Part shown: one piece after another, positions 44,532 through 53,270 of the stretch
How positions within the stretch are numbered: the stretch's first letter is position 1
Layout: every line of letters starts with the position of its first letter
Assembly: GCF_000314735.2 (NCBI RefSeq)
Contig: NZ_KB375270.1
Span: forward strand, 930,001 to 994,000
Length of the DNA: 64,000 nt
Origin: Afipia felis ATCC 53690
Lineage (GTDB): Bacteria > Pseudomonadota > Alphaproteobacteria > Rhizobiales > Xanthobacteraceae
Direction of reading: 5' to 3'
Made by a program: the position numbers and the translations under genes
The notes under the pieces: model-generated
What the model was told of the DNA's origin: nothing
The model's database searches: none
Seen by the model: only the letters and a program-made list of their open reading frames with translations

Positions 44532-46151
44532 TCAAGCTCCAGAGCGGTTACTTATGAGCGAGGAGACCTTATCCTCGACAAGACGGCAAGTAATCAACAC
44601 GCCCATCTTGGTCGGAATCTTCAGGCAATCGTCTGATTCAATCCGTAGGCCAAATTTTTGCAAATGCAAAACAGACCCCTTTGTGTCGTAGTTCAAAGGC
44701 GTCAGAGTGCGGATGTCCCCTTTATGCTGCATCAGCTTCGCAGCGATGGCGCGACCAATCCCCGTTGTCGTGGTAATCGGCATATTTCCTTCAATCCTGA
44801 CAAAAACATCGGATGCAGGAAGATACGGGATGACATAGGCCATCGGATCTCCCGACAGCATCACAAAAAAAGTATTTCCGCCTTTGAGTTCGTCGGCAAC
44901 GCTGACATCAAACCAGTCGTGCGTGAAGGGCACCCGCCTCCAATTCGCACGAGACGTCGTTAGCGAGATCGCCAGCACCGCCATCGCTGAACAGGCAAGC
45001 AATACGCGGCGATTCCGAACGACAAATGACAGCAGCATAATCAAAAGCAGCGGCGCCAGCATCTCCAGCACGACAGCATAACGCTGGATACTGAACGCCC
45101 TAAGCCAGACCACAAAGCCGACAAGGCAGAAGACCAGCAGGAAGGCGCGAGGTCGTCGATCGAAAGTCTGCGGTCGTATACTTTCCCCCGAAGCGCGGCG
45201 ATCCCAAAGCAACATCGCGACCACGGGCAACAGAAACAGGATCAGGGTAAAGCGCAGATCGGCAAACGGCACTTCGGTCGTGGGGTGCAGCCCTAACGGC
45301 CATTTCCAGAAATAGCTCAGCGCATCGGCGAATCCATGCGGTTTGAACCGGTCATCGGAAATCGGTTGCAGACCATAGAACGGCGATTTGAAGAGGTGAT
45401 TGAAAAACGGAAAAACCGGATTGTCATACATGCGGAAAATATAAAAATTCCACACGCCTCCTAACGGGAGGTAGGACAAACAGGCGCCAAGACCTGTCGC
45501 AAACATGGCTCGCATCGAGCGCCAACGCTCGACGAACAGCGTTGCGAAGAACCATGCAATCAGGAAGCAGCCATTGGTCAGCTTCAATGCCAGCGCAACA
45601 CCGATCAGCAAGCCCGATATGAAATAGGCGAGCGTTCCAAAACGACCGAAAAACAGCGTTGCCAGTGCAGCTAAAATAAACGCGGCAATGATCCCGTCCG
45701 CCAGCGTGGCCCCAAGTTCGGACAGAAACATCGGGGACATGAAAGCCCCGATAGCTGCAATAGCCGCCATCGCCCAAGCGCTTTTCGTGCTTTGCTCGGA
45801 AGACAGAGCCAATCGAGCGATGACAAAAACGAGAACGACGGAAACAGCCGAAAGCGCCGCCAAAATCCCGGAGGCGATTTGGGGCGAAGCCGACGAGATC
45901 AATAAATAGACGAGGACCGAGGGGAGCGGGTTGAGCCAGGTTTGAATTTGACTCGCTGCAACGTCGATCGCAAAGCGACCGTGCAGCAGCGCATAACCGC
46001 TATAATAGTGGTAATTGAGAAGGTCCCAGTTTGCGTCCTGCCCTTCTTTTAAGCCGACTCCAACGCAAAGTACGACAGCAACAACCGCAACGATCGTAAT
46101 TTCCAGCCGGCCGACGTGGGTTTTGCTGCGGTTTGTCGTATCGGCGATCAC
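44532..46151 (-). CDS. Polytopic membrane protein, GT-C glycosyltransferase-like
   Basis: A 539-residue protein with about ten or more membrane helices and an early periplasmic loop LKEGQDANWDLLNYHYYSGY, where an acidic residue lies as in GT-C transferases (PMT/ArnT-like). The C-terminal 120 residues are soluble. GTG 46151 (after GAGAGC) is the likeliest start, because the frame upstream of it overlaps epmB. It is the first gene of a two-gene operon with the GT2 enzyme. Probable role: transferring a sugar from a polyprenyl carrier in the periplasm. Base composition looks a little lower in GC than its neighbours. Confidence 0.72.
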   Translation of the reverse strand: MIADTTNRSKTHVGRLEITIVAVVAVVLCVGVGLKEGQDANWDLLNYHYYSGYALLHGRFAIDVAASQIQTWLNPLPSVLVYLLISSASPQIASGILAALSAVSVVLVFVIARLALSSEQSTKSAWAMAAIAAIGAFMSPMFLSELGATLADGIIAAFILAALATLFFGRFGTLAYFISGLLIGVALALKLTNGCFLIAWFFATLFVERWRSMRAMFATGLGACLSYLPLGGVWNFYIFRMYDNPVFPFFNHLFKSPFYGLQPISDDRFKPHGFADALSYFWKWPLGLHPTTEVPFADLRFTLILFLLPVVAMLLWDRRASGESIRPQTFDRRPRAFLLVFCLVGFVVWLRAFSIQRYAVVLEMLAPLLLIMLLSFVVRNRRVLLACSAMAVLAISLTTSRANWRRVPFTHDWFDVSVADELKGGNTFFVMLSGDPMAYVIPYLPASDVFVRIEGNMPITTTTGIGRAIAAKLMQHKGDIRTLTPLNYDTKGSVLHLQKFGLRIESDDCLKIPTKMGVLITCRLVEDKVSSLISNRSGA

Positions 46152-46203
46152 GAAAGCTCTCGTTGGGCGCGTGGGTGCAGTGCAATCATAAAAGATCGAA
46201 ACG

Positions 46204-47262
46204 CTATTCCGGCGGATAGACGTGGACTTCACCACAGTAATCCACGAGTCGCCTTCGTTGCATAGGTCCGTCACGCTCGGAGGACAGATAGGTCGGCCCC
46301 ACAGGAATCTTGCCGTAGCCGCCCGGGATGTCGAGCACGTAGTCAGGCTGACACAAGCCCGAGACGTGCCCGCGCAATCGACGCATCAGTGCCTCGCCCT
46401 CCTCCAGAGTGGTCCGCAGATGCGCCGTGCCGGGTGCGAGGTCACCGTGATGCAGGTAATAGGGTTTGATCCGGCATTCGACGAAGGCACGCATCAAGGC
46501 CGTCAAGGTCTGCGCATCGTCGTTGACGCCGCGCAACAACACCGACTGGCTGACCATCGGGATGCCGCGATCGATCAGTCGTGCACAGGCTTCCCGCGCA
46601 GCAGGCGTCAGTTCGCGCGGATGATTGGCATGCAACGCCACCCATATCGTGACATCGTGGTGACGCAGCGCTTCCGCGACCTCGTCCGTCACCCGCGCCG
46701 GATCGGCAACCGGCACGCGGGTGTGGAAGCGTATGATCCTGACATGCGGAATGGCGGCAAGGTCATCCACAATTTCCTTCAGCCGCCGTGCCGATAACAT
46801 CAAGGGGTCGCCGCCGGTGAGAATGACTTCCCAGATTTCCGGGTGCGCGCGGATGTAATCGATGGCCGTCGCATAGGCCTTTTCCGAAAGCGACGTTTCC
46901 TTGCCCGGCCCGACCATCTCGCGGCGGAAACAGAATCGGCAATAGACCGCGCAGACGTGCACGAGCTTGAGCAACACGCGGTCGGGATAGCGATGCACGA
47001 CCCCCTCGACCGGCGAGCGGGCGTCGTCACCGATCGGATCGGCACGCTCGACGGGCTGCGTTTGCAATTCCTGCGTGCTCGGCACGTACTGCTTCGCAAT
47101 AGGGTCATTGGGATCGCTGGGGTCGATCAACTCCGCAACGGCGGGGGTGATGGCAATGGCGTAGCGCGCCGCCACAGCTTCCAACGCGGGCACAGCTTCG
47201 CGCGAGATCAGATCGTGGTCGGCGAGTTCGGATGGCCGCCGCAGCGTGTTGGCGGGTTTCAT
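46204..47262 (-). CDS. epmB: EF-P (R)-beta-lysine pathway radical SAM aminomutase
   Basis: A 352-residue lysine 2,3-aminomutase-family enzyme. The radical SAM cluster motif is CAVYCRFCF (Cys104, Cys108, Cys111); the PLP-lysine region is PGGYGKIPVGP near the C-terminus. EpmB converts (S)-alpha-lysine to (R)-beta-lysine for attachment to elongation factor P. The ATG at 47262 overlaps the epmA stop (ATGA). The size and the adjacency to epmA and efp favour EpmB over a catabolic KamA. Confidence 0.92.
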   Translation of the reverse strand: MKPANTLRRPSELADHDLISREAVPALEAVAARYAIAITPAVAELIDPSDPNDPIAKQYVPSTQELQTQPVERADPIGDDARSPVEGVVHRYPDRVLLKLVHVCAVYCRFCFRREMVGPGKETSLSEKAYATAIDYIRAHPEIWEVILTGGDPLMLSARRLKEIVDDLAAIPHVRIIRFHTRVPVADPARVTDEVAEALRHHDVTIWVALHANHPRELTPAAREACARLIDRGIPMVSQSVLLRGVNDDAQTLTALMRAFVECRIKPYYLHHGDLAPGTAHLRTTLEEGEALMRRLRGHVSGLCQPDYVLDIPGGYGKIPVGPTYLSSERDGPMQRRRLVDYCGEVHVYPPE

Positions 47263-48296
47263 GACGGAGCCCATACGACCTGTTCGAGTCGCGTCGCGCC
47301 GCTCGCCAGCATCACCAGCCGGTCGAAACCAAGCGCCACGCCGGAGGCAGGCGGCATCTGCGTGAGCGCGGTGAGAAAGTCCTCGTCGAGCGGATAGCGC
47401 TCGCCATAACGCCTTTCCTTCTCGTCCATGGCGGACATGAACCGGCGGCGTTGCTCGGCTGCATCGGTCAATTCACCGAAGCCGTTGGCAAGTTCGACCC
47501 CGCAGCCGTAAATCTCGAACCGCTCCGCAACGCGCGGGTCGCCAACCTTGGAGCGCGCCAGTGCTGCTTCCGGCGAAGGATACTCGTGCAAAATCGTCAG
47601 CGCGCCCTCGCCGAGTCGCGGCTCGACATGCTCGGTCAAGATCTTGCTGAAGATGTCCGACCAGTCGTCATCCGCGCTGATCTGGGTTTTACCGGACGCC
47701 TGTGCCGCCAACGCATCGCGATTGCCGTGCGCGCCTTCGATCGTCGCCAGAAGATCGATGCCGGCGAAACGCTCGAACGCCTCCGCAACCGTCAGCCGCT
47801 GGGGCGGTTTGAGCGGATCGAGCGTCTTCCCACGGAATGAAAACCGCTTTGTGCCCGCCGCCTCGGCCGCCTGCGCAATGACGGCGATGCAATCCCCCAT
47901 GACGGCCTCATAAGGCGCGTTCGCCCTGTACCATTCCAGCATGGTGAATTCGGTCAAATGCAGAGAGCTGTCCTCGCGGCCGCGAAACACTTTCGCGAAC
48001 TCGACGATCTTCGCCTCCCCCGCCGCCAATAGCTTCTTGCAGGCGAATTCCGGTGAGGTGCGCAGATAGCACGCCACATCTCCGTTCCCGCCCGGCAGAT
48101 CGGCCCGCAGGGCATGTAAATGGGTCTCATTGCCGGGAGAGACCTGTAAAATCCCGGTCTCGACCTCGACAAAGCCCTGTGCCGCGAACCAGCCCCGGAC
48201 GGCCCGGGTGATTCCCGCGCGCTGGCGCAGGAACGGCTGACGGTCCCTGTGGCGGTCCTTGTCCCACCAGGGCGAGGTTTGAGGGGGAACCGGCAT
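47259..48296 (-). CDS. epmA: EF-P lysine ligase (PoxA/GenX)
   Basis: A 345-residue class II lysyl-tRNA-synthetase-like enzyme without the anticodon-binding domain, the hallmark of EpmA. Motifs include VSPGNETHLHAL, YLRTSPEFACKKLLAAG, AKVFRGREDSSLHLTEFTML and the C-terminal SGVALGFDRLVMLASGA. It ligates beta-lysine to the conserved lysine of EF-P. It is coupled to epmB and divergent from efp, 141 bases away. The ATG at 48296 is favoured over a TTG two codons upstream. Confidence 0.93.
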   Translation of the reverse strand: MPVPPQTSPWWDKDRHRDRQPFLRQRAGITRAVRGWFAAQGFVEVETGILQVSPGNETHLHALRADLPGGNGDVACYLRTSPEFACKKLLAAGEAKIVEFAKVFRGREDSSLHLTEFTMLEWYRANAPYEAVMGDCIAVIAQAAEAAGTKRFSFRGKTLDPLKPPQRLTVAEAFERFAGIDLLATIEGAHGNRDALAAQASGKTQISADDDWSDIFSKILTEHVEPRLGEGALTILHEYPSPEAALARSKVGDPRVAERFEIYGCGVELANGFGELTDAAEQRRRFMSAMDEKERRYGERYPLDEDFLTALTQMPPASGVALGFDRLVMLASGATRLEQVVWAPS

Positions 48297-48437
48297 CAGC
48301 AAAATCGGCTCTCGGGGCTATCCTTGGGGCTGGCGTCAGCGGGACAAATCAGTATGTTGCGGCCCGAAACCGCCCCAAACGCCGTTTGTGCCCCTTCGCG
48401 GGCCCGCAGTCGGCCCCTCAGATTAGGAAATTGATCC

Positions 48438-49004
48438 GTGAGAGTCATCGCAAGCTCGATCCGCAAAGGCAATATCATCGAACAGGACGGCAAGCTATAT
48501 GTGGTCCTGAGCGCCGAGAACATCCATCCCGGCAAGGGCACGCCGGTCAGCCAGATCGAAATGCGCCGGATCAGCGACGGGGTAAAGATCTCCGAGCGCT
48601 ACAAGACCACCGATCAGGTCGAGCGCGCCCATGTTGAGGACCACGATTACAACTTCCTCTACGCGGACGATGACGGCTTCCATTTCATGAACAACGAGAG
48701 CTTCGAGCAACTCATGGTGCCGAAGGATGTCGTCGGCTCCTCCGCGCCGTATCTCTCCGAGAACCTCACCGTAAAGCTCGCGATCCATGAAGGCGTCGCG
48801 GTGGCGATCACCCTGCCCCAGCGCATCACGCTCGAGGTCGTCGAGACCGAGCCTGTCACCAAGGGACAGACCGCGTCGTCGTCCTATAAGCCCGCCGTGC
48901 TGTCGAACGGCGTGCGTTCCGCCGTACCGCCGCACATCGGCATCGGCACCCGCATCGTGGTGATGACGGAAGACGGCTCCTACGTCGAACGCGCGAAGGA
49001 CTAA
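48438..49004 (+). CDS. efp: Elongation factor P
   Basis: A 188-residue EF-P. It starts with GTG 48438 ([20 protein letters not shown]) and has the modification loop [13 protein letters not shown], with Lys33 as the expected lysylation target. Three OB-like domains follow, ending [23 protein letters not shown] relieves ribosome stalling at polyproline; its modifying enzymes EpmA and EpmB are encoded divergently next door. Confidence 0.96.
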   Translation: MRVIASSIRKGNIIEQDGKLYVVLSAENIHPGKGTPVSQIEMRRISDGVKISERYKTTDQVERAHVEDHDYNFLYADDDGFHFMNNESFEQLMVPKDVVGSSAPYLSENLTVKLAIHEGVAVAITLPQRITLEVVETEPVTKGQTASSSYKPAVLSNGVRSAVPPHIGIGTRIVVMTEDGSYVERAKD

Positions 49005-49023
49005 ACTCGACTTCGACTCGATC

Positions 49024-49048
49024 CGCTCCGCACGACCTGTGCGGAGCG
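49024..49048. terminator. Hairpin between convergent efp and Rieske genes
   Basis: A perfect 10-bp stem (CGCTCCGCAC/GTGCGGAGCG) with loop GACCT, in the 63 bases between the two convergent stops. No T-tract is present, but the position suggests bidirectional termination. Confidence 0.55.
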
Positions 49049-49067
49049 TGTGGCCTCCCATGACGCC

Positions 49068-49721
49068 TCAGATTTGCAGGATACTGCCGAAATCGAAATG
49101 GACACCGGACGGATTCTCGCCAACCCGGAGCGTGGTGTCATTAACGAAGCGATAAGGCGGGACCGGCAGATTATAGGGCGCAGGTACGCCCCTGAAGACA
49201 CGGCCCGCCAGATCGTATTTCGATCCATGGCACGGGCAGAAATAGCCTCCCAACCAGCCTTGCACCGGCTCGGATGGATTGGCATCGGGATAGAACAGCG
49301 GAATGCATCCCAGATGCGTGCAGATGCCAACGACGACACCATATTCGGGATTGGCCGAACGGTGCCAGTTTTGAGCATAAGGCGGCTGCTGAGCTTCCTC
49401 GGACTGCGGATCGGCAAGTTGCGCAATCAGCTTTGGGTCCTGAAGACCCTGCAATAATTTTGGCGGCCGCCGTGTGACGAAAACCGGGTGGTCCTGCCAA
49501 CGCACCACGACTTGCTGGCCGGGCTCCATCTTGCTGAGATCGAGGTCGACGGGGCCTCCGGCGGCGAGCGTCGATGCGTCCGGATTCATCTGGGACAACA
49601 TCGGCACGAGAGTAGCAAACCCTCCTACGAGACCAAAAGTCGCGGTGACGACGTAGAGAAAGTCACGCCGCGTCGGCGACGATGCATCTGCGAAATCGAT
49701 GTGGGAAATCTCGCTGCTCAT
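49068..49721 (-). CDS. petA: Rieske iron-sulfur protein (cytochrome bc1-type)
   Basis: A 217-residue ubiquinol-cytochrome c reductase iron-sulfur subunit. A twin-arginine membrane anchor ([20 protein letters not shown]) is followed by the 2Fe-2S motifs CTHLGCIP and CPCHGS. GGAG precedes the ATG. In most alphaproteobacteria petA is followed by cytochrome b and c1 genes; here neither neighbour is one, so this is a stand-alone, possibly extra, Rieske protein. Function as part of a bc1 complex is inferred from the fold. Confidence 0.9.
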   Translation of the reverse strand: MSSEISHIDFADASSPTRRDFLYVVTATFGLVGGFATLVPMLSQMNPDASTLAAGGPVDLDLSKMEPGQQVVVRWQDHPVFVTRRPPKLLQGLQDPKLIAQLADPQSEEAQQPPYAQNWHRSANPEYGVVVGICTHLGCIPLFYPDANPSEPVQGWLGGYFCPCHGSKYDLAGRVFRGVPAPYNLPVPPYRFVNDTTLRVGENPSGVHFDFGSILQI

Positions 49722-49989
49722 GACAGGCTCCGGTGACAGTCGCGCTGCCCCTGGCGTCTAATATAACGACCGACGAGCCTACGTTTTGTTCCCACTGCAC
49801 GCTTGTTCGCTGCGGCAAAGCGTTGTTTGACATTCCAGATAAACTGCATAGCTTTGGCCCACGCAGATGTTCGCGGGGGATTGCGAACCGATGCGCATGG
49901 GGCAACGCCGCATCGCTATGTCCGCTTCCCCGAAAACCTACCCGATAGGGCCGATGAGCCCTGCCTTCACAGGCTAGGGTTGAAAAGCA

Positions 49990-50011
49990 AATGCAGCGCC
50001 AGCGCTGCATT
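49990..50011. promoter_or_regulatory. Perfect palindrome upstream of the small gene
   Basis: AATGCAGCGC-CA-GCGCTGCATT, a 10-bp perfect inverted repeat, 94 bases upstream of the small ORF at 50105. It could be an operator or a hairpin. The remainder of 49722-50104 shows no gene. Confidence 0.4.
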
Positions 50012-50104
50012 GCCATCCTGCGCGGAGGATGCATTGCATCACCTAACTCCGCGCGCCACGCATGGACAGTTGAGGTCCGTTCACCCCTCAAGGAGGTACG
50101 AGCC

Positions 50105-50305
50105 ATGTCAGTTCATCCCGGCAAAGATTCTTTGACCGCAAACGCCACCTCGACCGGGAAGGTCCAAAAGGACAACGTCCATCGGTTCGTTCCGCGCGCC
50201 TCGCAAACACATCAGACGCCAGCTCCGGCTGCGCCGGAAAGACCGCCGATACGCGGGAGCGAGGATTTCAGTGGCGGCGACGACCCCGGCCCAACCGCTG
50301 CCTGA
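50105..50305 (+). CDS. Small hydrophilic protein
   Basis: A 66-residue frame with AAGGAGG nine bases before the ATG, an excellent ribosome site. The product is polar and probably disordered (SVHPGKDSLTANATSTGKVQ, PERPPIRGSEDFSGGDDPG). It lies upstream of speD-speE on the same strand. Function unknown. Confidence 0.5.
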   Translation: MSVHPGKDSLTANATSTGKVQKDNVHRFVPRASQTHQTPAPAAPERPPIRGSEDFSGGDDPGPTAA

Positions 50306-50371
50306 CACGGCAAGCTGCTCGCAACCACCGGGGCGAGCAACGACCCCAAGCTGAAATCCCTGCGTTGAAAG

Positions 50372-50454
50372 ACGCGCCCTTTGCGAAGGGCGCGTGCCGT
50401 CGCGCGCCCAATTCCTCAAGCTTCTTCGTCGGCGACGCCGCGCTACGCGCGGCG
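50372..50454 (+). promoter_or_regulatory. Two strong hairpins in the speD leader
   Basis: ACGCGCCCTT-TGCG-AAGGGCGCGT (50372-50395) and CGCCGCGC-TAC-GCGCGGCG (50436-50454) are perfect stems of 10 and 8 bp between the small ORF and speD. A third, weaker repeat (GCCGG-CTTGAA-CCGGC) follows before the ribosome site. Attenuation or polyamine/SAM control is possible but not shown. Confidence 0.45.
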
Positions 50455-50519
50455 GATCGCCTTATCGCTTATTGCGCCGGCTTGAACCGGCTCTGTTTCT
50501 GTCAAACTGGGAGAACTGA

Positions 50520-51077
50520 ATGAAGAAAATCGCCCTGCGCAACTCGGACGCGCGCCGGAACGGCCTCGCTCATGGCCCCCAAGCCCATCCCCGCAACGGA
50601 TGGACGCACGCGCACGAGTCTCGCGTGGAGCACGAACCCGACGCAGGCAAGAGCGAAGCAAGCGCTGCCGTAAAGACGAGCGTCGCATTCAACGACAATG
50701 CGGACTACGACGGCTTCGTCGAGCGCGAGGGTCTGCGCTTTGCAGGTACCCACCTCATTCTCGATCTGTGGCAGGCATCGAACCTCGACAGCCTGGAGAT
50801 CGTCGAAAGCGCACTGCGTCAAGCAACCGAAGCTGCGGGCGCCACGCTCCTGAGCATCGATCTCCATAGTTTTACCCCGACAGGAGGCATCACCGGCGTT
50901 GCGATCCTCGCGGAAAGCCACATCTCGATTCACACCTGGCCTGAGCATTCCTATGCCGCCCTCGATATTTTCATGTGCGGCAAAGCCAGTCCCCATAAGG
51001 CTATCGACGTGCTGCGTCTCGCATTCACACCGGGAAAACTGGTTCTGGCCGAGCACAAGCGAGGACTGATGCCATGA
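50520..51077 (+). CDS. speD: S-adenosylmethionine decarboxylase proenzyme
   Basis: A 185-residue class 1B SpeD. The self-cleavage site is in LAESHISIHTWPEHSYAALD, where the Ser after LAE becomes the pyruvoyl group; FMCGKASP carries the catalytic Cys. It makes decarboxylated SAM for spermidine. An N-terminal extension of roughly 60 polar residues precedes the conserved FAGTHLILDLW start, longer than in many bacterial SpeD proteins. GGGAG lies upstream of the ATG. It overlaps speE by four bases (ATGA). Confidence 0.93.
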   Translation: MKKIALRNSDARRNGLAHGPQAHPRNGWTHAHESRVEHEPDAGKSEASAAVKTSVAFNDNADYDGFVEREGLRFAGTHLILDLWQASNLDSLEIVESALRQATEAAGATLLSIDLHSFTPTGGITGVAILAESHISIHTWPEHSYAALDIFMCGKASPHKAIDVLRLAFTPGKLVLAEHKRGLMP

Positions 51078-51934
51078 CCGTTTTTCATGAGACCATGGAT
51101 CAGGGGCACGCGCAGGCTCTCACTGTCGAAAAGACCTTGTATCAAGGCCGCACTGCCTATCAGGACGTGCTGATTTTCAGGAACGAGACATTCGGCAACG
51201 TCATGGCGCTCGATGGCGTCGTGCAATTGACCGATCTCGACAATCACGTCTATCACGAGATGATGGCTCACGTGCCGCTGACCGCGCACGGCATGGTCAA
51301 GGACGTGCTGATCGTCGGCGGAGGCGACGGCGGGGTACTGAAGGAGATCCTCAAGCACCCGGTCGATCGCGCCGTGTTGGTCGAAATCGATCCGCAGGTC
51401 ATCGAGCTTTCGAAGCGCTATTTTCCCACGGTGTCGGCCGGCTCGTTCGAAGATTCGCGCGTGTCGGTACGGCTGGAAGACGGGCTTGAATACGTCGCCA
51501 ATGCCGATCGTCAGTTCGATGTGGTGATTATCGATTCTACCGATCCGGTGGGGCCCGGCGAGGCGCTGTTTTCGGATGCGTTTTACGCCAGCTGCCGCGC
51601 TTTGCTGCGCGCGGGCGGGCTCTTGGTTCTGCAAAGCGGCACGCCATTTTTCAGACCCATCGAACTTGACAGAATCTGTCGACAGCTCGCTACGCATTTC
51701 GGCGCGGCCAAACCGTTCCTCGCACCAGTGCCGACCTACGCGCATGGCCAGCTCGCGCTGATCGCCGCAGGTCCATCAGCAATCGCTCTGTACCCGGCGC
51801 TCGCGACGCTCGATGAGCGCTTTGCGCCTCTCAGCGACAAGCTGCGATACTATTCGCCACAGATTCATCATGCTGCATTCACTCTTGCGCCGGCGCTCCA
51901 GAATAGTGTTGCCGTCGACAACGCCGCACAATGA
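51074..51934 (+). CDS. speE: Spermidine synthase
   Basis: A 286-residue aminopropyltransferase of the SpeE family: AYQDVLIFRNETFGNVMALD, VYHEMMAHVPL, VLIVGGGDGGVLKEILKHP (decarboxylated-SAM site), VVIIDSTDPVGPGEALFSDA (active-site Asp). It transfers the aminopropyl group to putrescine in the cytoplasm. Coupled to speD by an ATGA overlap. The length and motifs are normal. Confidence 0.95.
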   Translation: MTVFHETMDQGHAQALTVEKTLYQGRTAYQDVLIFRNETFGNVMALDGVVQLTDLDNHVYHEMMAHVPLTAHGMVKDVLIVGGGDGGVLKEILKHPVDRAVLVEIDPQVIELSKRYFPTVSAGSFEDSRVSVRLEDGLEYVANADRQFDVVIIDSTDPVGPGEALFSDAFYASCRALLRAGGLLVLQSGTPFFRPIELDRICRQLATHFGAAKPFLAPVPTYAHGQLALIAAGPSAIALYPALATLDERFAPLSDKLRYYSPQIHHAAFTLAPALQNSVAVDNAAQ

Positions 51935-52034
51935 TGAAACCGAGTCCCCCGAACCGAGGAACCAAGGTTCCCGCGCCACATCGTCTCGTCCCAACACGGT
52001 TTTGGCTTTGGCGGCGCTCAGCTAGACTGCACCC

Positions 52035-53264
52035 ATGGCTGATGACGATTCCCTGTTGCCCCTTGCATTAACGCGCCGCAGCTTGCTGTTCGGCGTGGGA
52101 ACGCTAGTACTCGCGTCCACATCGGCTTCTGCCGCCGCTCCGGCGGGTTTCGATGCCTGGCGGGACTCGTTCCGGGCCAAGGCGCTTGCCAAAGGCGTTT
52201 CAAACTCAACCTATTCGCGCGTGATGGGCCGGATCGAGCCCGACATGAGCGTGTTCGCGCAGATGGGAAACCAGCCCGAGTTCAAGGAAGAGCTCTGGCA
52301 ATACATCAACCGCCGTGTCTCCGACTGGCGCATCCGCGCCGGCAAGGACGCGTTGCGCCAGCACGGCGCCCTGTTCACGCGCATCGAGCGCGATTTCGGC
52401 GTCGAGCGCGGCACGCTGCTTGCGCTGTGGGGCGTCGAGAGCGCGTTCGGCGATCCGCTGGTCCAGAAGAACCACATGAAGCCAGTGTTTCCCTCGCTCG
52501 CCGCTCTGGCGTGGCGTGCGCCGCGCCGCAAGGCCTATTGGGAAACCGAACTCATCAACGCGCTGCGCATTGTCGAGCGCGGCTGGAGCACGCCGGAGGA
52601 AATGCGCGGCTCATGGGCAGGCGCGATGGGCCATACCCAATGGATGCCGGAAGTCTGGCTCAATGTAGGCTTTGACTATGACGGCGACGGGCGTGTCTCT
52701 CCGTTCGGCAAGCCCGACGACGCATTGGGTTCGACGGCGCGTTATCTCGTCAACCGCGGCAAGTATCACCGCAACGAGCATTGGGGTTACGAAGTCACCG
52801 GCAGCAATGGCGGGTCCGGAAAGGAGAACCGAAGCTACGCGCAATGGGCGGCAGCCGGTGTCTCACGCGCGGATGGCAAGGCTTTCCCGCGCCCGCACGA
52901 CATGGCACGGCTGTGGACCCCGGTCGCCGGCGGTCCCTCGTTCCTGTTGGGACCGAATTTCTTCTCCGTGCGAAGCTACAATCCCTCGATGAACTACGCG
53001 CTCGCCATCGTTCATCTTGGCGATCGCATCCTCGGCGATGGACCGTTCAAACATCCCTTCCCCGGCTCGGAGCGCGCGCTGACGCTCGCGGAAATTCAGG
53101 AAGTGCAGACACGCCTGACCAGGGCCGGGTTCAACACCGGCGGCACAGATGGGCGCGTCGGCAACGACACCATGAAGGCGGTAAAGAATTTCCAGAGCAA
53201 GACGGGATTGCTCGCCGACGGTTACGCCGGTCTTCAGGTTCTGGCGCGATTACGCGCCATGTGA
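52035..53264 (+). CDS. MltB-family lytic murein transglycosylase
   Basis: A 409-residue periplasmic enzyme. A Tat-like signal (LTRRSLLFGVGTLVLASTSA) precedes the SLT_2 domain: LLALWGVESAFGD (catalytic Glu), WAGAMGHTQWMPEVW, FDYDGDGRVSPFG and PDDALGSTARYLVNRGK. The C-terminus is a peptidoglycan-binding domain (LTRAGFNTGGTDGRVGNDTM). It cleaves glycan strands to 1,6-anhydro products. It converges on recJ, six bases apart. Confidence 0.92.
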   Translation: MADDDSLLPLALTRRSLLFGVGTLVLASTSASAAAPAGFDAWRDSFRAKALAKGVSNSTYSRVMGRIEPDMSVFAQMGNQPEFKEELWQYINRRVSDWRIRAGKDALRQHGALFTRIERDFGVERGTLLALWGVESAFGDPLVQKNHMKPVFPSLAALAWRAPRRKAYWETELINALRIVERGWSTPEEMRGSWAGAMGHTQWMPEVWLNVGFDYDGDGRVSPFGKPDDALGSTARYLVNRGKYHRNEHWGYEVTGSNGGSGKENRSYAQWAAAGVSRADGKAFPRPHDMARLWTPVAGGPSFLLGPNFFSVRSYNPSMNYALAIVHLGDRILGDGPFKHPFPGSERALTLAEIQEVQTRLTRAGFNTGGTDGRVGNDTMKAVKNFQSKTGLLADGYAGLQVLARLRAM

Positions 53265-53270
53265 TGCGGA

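Noticed and set aside
45424..45777. 117-codon minus-strand frame inside the GT-C-like gene
   Set aside because: It is out of frame with the polytopic protein, which has consistent hydrophobic helices; no start or ribosome site supports it.
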